Assembly: GCA_002423125.1 (NCBI GenBank)
Contig: DIUW01000001.1
Location: 1-35,632 of the forward strand
Direction of reading: 5' to 3'
Origin: Legionellaceae bacterium UBA6148
GTDB taxonomy: Bacteria; Pseudomonadota; Gammaproteobacteria; Legionellales; Legionellaceae
DNA length: 35,632 nucleotides
The notes below the pieces were generated by a model. That model did not search any database. It was not told the origin of the DNA and was given only the letters and a program-made list of their open reading frames with translations. Shown here one piece after another: positions 33,551-35,632 of the stretch (position 1 is the stretch's first letter; every line of letters starts with the position of its first letter). Position numbers and translations under genes: made by a program.

Positions 33551-33685
33551 ACTTTCGATTAAAGATTATATACTAAAAAGACCACTCTGCATCGAAAGTT
33601 GATAAAAGAAAATGATCATATTATGAGCATTCACGTATCATTGTTTTGCTACAGCGAGCTCAGTATGGGTAGATATAAATCAAAT

Positions 33686-33711
33686 GGGGGGGGGGAAATC
33701 GCCCCCCCCCC
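33686..33711. repeat. G10-C10 homopolymer hairpin
   Basis: Ten G (33686-33695), AAATCG, then ten C (33702-33711) can form a pure G-C hairpin. No coding frame uses it. Exact run lengths in such tracts are often unreliable in assemblies. Confidence 0.7.
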
Positions 33712-33753
33712 TAACGAAACAATCTTTCTAAGATTTACTTGATAAAATTAGAA

Positions 33754-33942
33754 TTAGGGGTCAAGTCTAGTTATAATATTATTTGTGGTGCCTTTTAAAG
33801 CGGTATCTATTTGAATTATTTTTGAAACATTGATAATGGCATAAAATGCGCTGCCATACTTTCTATATTGAGCTGCGGAAAATGCCAGATTAACTGAACT
33901 AATATTTCTTCTCAATAGACTTGCCCCTGCAGACCCCTGCAT
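33754..33942 (-). CDS. Small hypothetical ORF of doubtful reality
   Basis: A 62-codon ORF in an otherwise gene-poor mobile-element scrap region. It opens MQGSAGASLLRRN and has a mixed hydrophobic middle (SAFYAIINVSKIIQID), with no motif that I recognise. No ribosome-binding site is evident, and its start lies against the ExeA-like remnant on the other strand. It may be the end of a broken gene or simple chance. Confidence 0.2.
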   Translation of the reverse strand: MQGSAGASLLRRNISSVNLAFSAAQYRKYGSAFYAIINVSKIIQIDTALKGTTNNIITRLDP

Positions 33943-33943
33943 A

Positions 33944-34174
33944 AAAAGGGATGCCTTTAAAGCGTTTCTATCACATGGGCTTGAGCAAGCAGGCTGTGCT
34001 CATCAGTTGCTATCCGATTCTGCCATTGAGCTACTAAGGCTATCCTCTAAGGGAAATCCTCGTCAGGTACATCGGATTTTAGTAACGGCGTTACGTTTGG
34101 CGGCAGATAAAAAACTCAATCATCTTCCCGACGATATTATTAAGGAGACGATCGGCATACTGAAGCAGGATTAG
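33944..34174 (+). pseudogene. C-terminal remnant of an ExeA/TniB-like transposition ATPase
   Basis: The frame without a start codon reads KRDAFKAFLSHGLEQAGCAH, then LLSDSAIELLRLSSKGNPRQ, VHRILVTALRLAADKKLNHL and a stop at 34174. The SxGNPRxVHRIL-x-AL-x-A block is the sensor-2 region at the end of AAA ATPases of the ExeA/TniB group, which accompany DDE transposases in Tn552/Mu-like elements. The Walker motifs and about two thirds of the protein are missing. It is followed at once by repeated CGTCTCA motifs that could be the element's terminus. Confidence 0.7.
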
Positions 34175-34219
34175 TTTATCCATTTCGCTCGTGGTGAATT
34201 CATATAATCATGGGCGATT

Positions 34220-34270
34220 TCGTCTCACGTCAATTAACTTGAGACGAAGGGGGTAAATTAGAGTGAGACG
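34220..34270. repeat. Clustered CGTCTCA motifs, probable transposon end
   Basis: TCGTCTCA (34220-34227) is inverted relative to TGAGACGA (34240-34247), and a third TGAGACG occurs at 34264-34270. Multiple 7-8-bp sites just beyond the ATPase gene resemble the repeated transposase-binding sites at the ends of elements that use an ExeA/TniB-like ATPase. This is inference; no target duplication can be seen. Confidence 0.4.
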
Positions 34271-34298
34271 TTACACCTCTTTTTTGAGTTTTATCGTA

Positions 34299-34622
34299 CT
34301 AATCAAGGATGTGTATTCCATGTTTTTGAACAACTGAAAGTAGTTTTAGCGCCATTCCGCTTGGGCGTTTTGCGCCAATTTCCCACTTTTGAACTGTCGA
34401 TTTACTAGTATTGAGATATCGTGCAAAAACCGGTTGACTAACATGATTTTTTTCCCGAATGAGCTTTATTTCTACTGGATCGATCTCAGGGGTCGATATA
34501 AGGCATGAATCATCAAAATCACGCATCGTAGTTTTATCGATTGCTCCAATTTTGTGAAGAGCACTAGCTGAAGAATGGATAGCTTCGAAGGCTTCGCTTT
34601 TGTATTTATGCGTTGTTTTCAT
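34299..34622 (-). CDS. higA: HigA-type helix-turn-helix antitoxin
   Basis: A 107-aa antitoxin with a C-terminal XRE-type helix-turn-helix (VEIKLIREKNHVSQPVFARY, then LNTSKSTVQKWEIGAKRPSG). The helix pattern and the KWE-G-K-PSG end are typical of antitoxins paired with PF06296-type RelE/HigB toxins. It has a GGAG site 7 bases before the ATG and overlaps the end of the toxin gene by 17 bp, toxin first, the usual HigBA order. It appears intact although its toxin gene carries a stop; it could still repress the shared promoter or counteract related toxins. Confidence 0.88.
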   Translation of the reverse strand: MKTTHKYKSEAFEAIHSSASALHKIGAIDKTTMRDFDDSCLISTPEIDPVEIKLIREKNHVSQPVFARYLNTSKSTVQKWEIGAKRPSGMALKLLSVVQKHGIHILD

Positions 34623-34989
34623 AATGTATCTCCACCAACGATCGGTCTTTTAATAGTTGTTCAAGTTGTTTTTCAGACAACTTCGAATAAGATTTTGCCA
34701 GTATTCGAAAATCAGCCAGTTCATGTTTATCAATATTATCAAGATCATTTTTTGCAAACATAAATTCATACACCCAATAATGCCCACCCCATGCCAATAT
34801 GATGGAGCGATGATTATTCTCATTTAATCGCTTTTTAAAAACGCCGCCACCCAAATCTACTGCTTGCCCCTGAACCACCTATTGAATTGCTTCATACAGC
34901 TCCAAATCCTTAATGTGAGCCTTCTTGGCCGCCTTGGTGAACCAAGCCGTCTTAAATACTCGAGATGAAATATGTTTTTTTAATTGCAT
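34606..34989 (-). pseudogene. higB: HigB/RelE-type (PF06296-like) toxin with an amber stop at codon 37
   Basis: From the ATG at 34989 the frame reads KTAWFTKAAKKAHIKDLELY and EAIQ, then a TAG (34879-34881), then VVQGQAVDLGGGVFKKRLNE and on to the stop at 34606. Family members have an uninterrupted F-WF-K-A-K...L-EAI...G-DLGGGV-KKR run, so the TAG most simply replaced a Gln codon. The remaining 90-codon ORF from a GTG at 34878 has no convincing ribosome-binding site and lacks the N-terminal strand. The full length would be 127 codons. The antitoxin downstream is intact. Confidence 0.85.
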
Positions 34990-34994
34990 GATTA

Positions 34995-35023
34995 AGTATG
35001 GCACCTGGTGATACATATGTCAA
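34995..35023 (-). promoter_or_regulatory. Putative promoter of the higBA module
   Basis: On the minus strand a perfect TTGACA (35018-35023) and CATACT (34995-35000) are 17 bp apart. Transcription would begin almost at the ATG at 34989, so the message would be leaderless or nearly so. The promoter lies inside a transposase remnant on the other strand. Confidence 0.45.
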
Positions 35024-35028
35024 ATTAA

Positions 35029-35307
35029 AAAGGAAGCGGTCAAGTATTCATTTTAAAAACAGCCGATAAAAGTTTAAAACGGCCTCGAGGCCAACAAAAA
35101 GGAAGTGCTAGTCATGGCCGCACCGTTCGCCCTAATCTGCCCATCATCCCAGAAATAATCCCGCTGAGTGAAAAGGCTTGTGGGATGTGTGGTTTAGAAT
35201 ATTCGTTATTCGCTGACGAAGAGTCCGATATTATTGAAATTGAAGTCGTAGCTCATGTTCGCAGAATTCGGCGTCAAAAATGCGCAAGGGGGAAAACCAC
35301 CCGATGA
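35029..35307 (+). pseudogene. Zinc-binding N-terminal fragment of a DDE transposase
   Basis: The open frame has no start codon and reads KRPRGQQKGSASHGRTVRPN, then ACGMCGLEYSLFADEESDII and EIEVVAHVRRIRRQKC. The RPRGQQ-GS-HGR basic stretch, a CxxC pair and the EIEV-AH-RRIRR motif are characteristic of the zinc-binding region of IS66-like transposases. Both the N-terminal coiled coil and the catalytic domain are missing, and the frame ends at 35307 in non-homologous sequence. It lies 78 bp upstream of a DUF4338 gene, which often accompanies this transposase type. Confidence 0.65.
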
Positions 35308-35385
35308 TTTGGGTGAGTTCCTACCATGGACAATGAGTGAATCCAGAAAGCAGGAGTTATCAAAACCACCTAACAATAATACATC

Positions 35386-35632
35386 ATGAAGCGTTACTAT
35401 GGGCGTATTTTTAGTGCGGAGGAATTGGCACAAATTATCGAGTTGATTGAGACCAACCCATCAAAGCATCGTCTCGACCTTTCACGAGACGTTTGCCAAA
35501 TGCTCTCATGGTATAAAGCGGATGGTGGTCTCAAGGAGATGTCCTGCCGTGTGGCAATGCTGCGCATGCAGAAAGATGGCCTAATCCAATTGCCTCCACC
35601 ACGTACAGTCAATAAGCGAAAATCCGTCGCTA
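35386..35632 (+). CDS. DUF4338 (DruA-like) protein, start only
   Basis: The first 82 codons of a gene that runs past the window edge. The opening MKRYYGRIFSAEELAQIIEL, LSRDVCQMLSWYKADGGLKE and MSCRVAMLRMQKDGLIQLPP match the N-terminal part of DUF4338 proteins. That family includes DruA of the Druantia anti-phage system and many transposon-associated proteins. Given the transposase fragment just upstream and no other Druantia gene in view, I favour the mobile-element version. No good ribosome-binding site precedes the ATG. Confidence 0.75.
   Translation, partial: MKRYYGRIFSAEELAQIIELIETNPSKHRLDLSRDVCQMLSWYKADGGLKEMSCRVAMLRMQKDGLIQLPPPRTVNKRKSVA

Overview
The window looks like a chromosomal segment of a gammaproteobacterium, most plausibly a Legionellales/Coxiellales-like, host- or protist-associated organism. 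This is inferred from the order tpiA-secG-tRNA-Leu-nuoA-N with separate nuoC and nuoD, a NuoG of about 783 aa that lacks the N7 cluster ligands, an ankyrin-repeat gene, large paralogous membrane/coiled-coil proteins, many decaying genes and small palindromic elements, and moderately AT-rich DNA. No species can be named from the sequence alone.

Left edge (1-3140), accessory and decaying: an IS66 element cut by the window edge (tnpC plus a tnpB scrap), a GNAT acetyltransferase pseudogene with two in-frame TAA codons, an apparently intact DinJ/YafQ-type toxin-antitoxin pair, a REP-like palindrome beside a tRNA T-arm-like sequence, a short ABC-exporter-like fragment, and an ankyrin-repeat gene. 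Then come ada (alkylation repair), ldhA (D-lactate dehydrogenase) and a YaiI/UPF0178 gene (3156-5673).

Core block (5888-21759, all minus strand): tpiA-secG-tRNA-Leu(GAG)-nuoA to nuoN, the full 14-gene respiratory complex I operon. The nuo genes are tightly packed, except for three longer gaps (nuoA/B, nuoF/G, nuoJ/K). The first two hold hairpins. There is almost no promoter space upstream of nuoA, so the operon is probably read from the tpiA/secG side through the tRNA. priA (replication restart helicase) is divergent from tpiA with a good sigma-70-like promoter between them.

Middle accessory block (24067-31033): two divergent paralogous multi-pass membrane proteins of unknown function, a 55-aa DUF3309 membrane peptide, a hairpin MITE with a perfect 5-bp target duplication, an Rpn-type PD-(D/E)XK nuclease gene bracketed by 30-bp direct repeats, a wrecked two-gene unit (a 91-codon small protein interrupted by a second MITE, overlapping a 6-TM half-MFS-like gene), and an N-terminally truncated gene ending in a J-domain-like HPDK segment. 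Two probably functional membrane genes follow: a YtfL/PaeA-like DUF21-CBS protein and a CDF-family cation transporter.

Right edge (33434-35632), a mobile-element graveyard: two strong palindromes, the C-terminus of an ExeA/TniB-like transposition ATPase with repeated CGTCTCA motifs behind it, a HigB/HigA-like module whose toxin has an amber stop at codon 37, a zinc-binding transposase fragment, and the start of a DUF4338 (DruA-like) gene that runs off the window.

The most unusual items are the divergent membrane-protein paralogues, the small protein/transporter unit broken by a MITE, and the two independent MITE families with visible target duplications.
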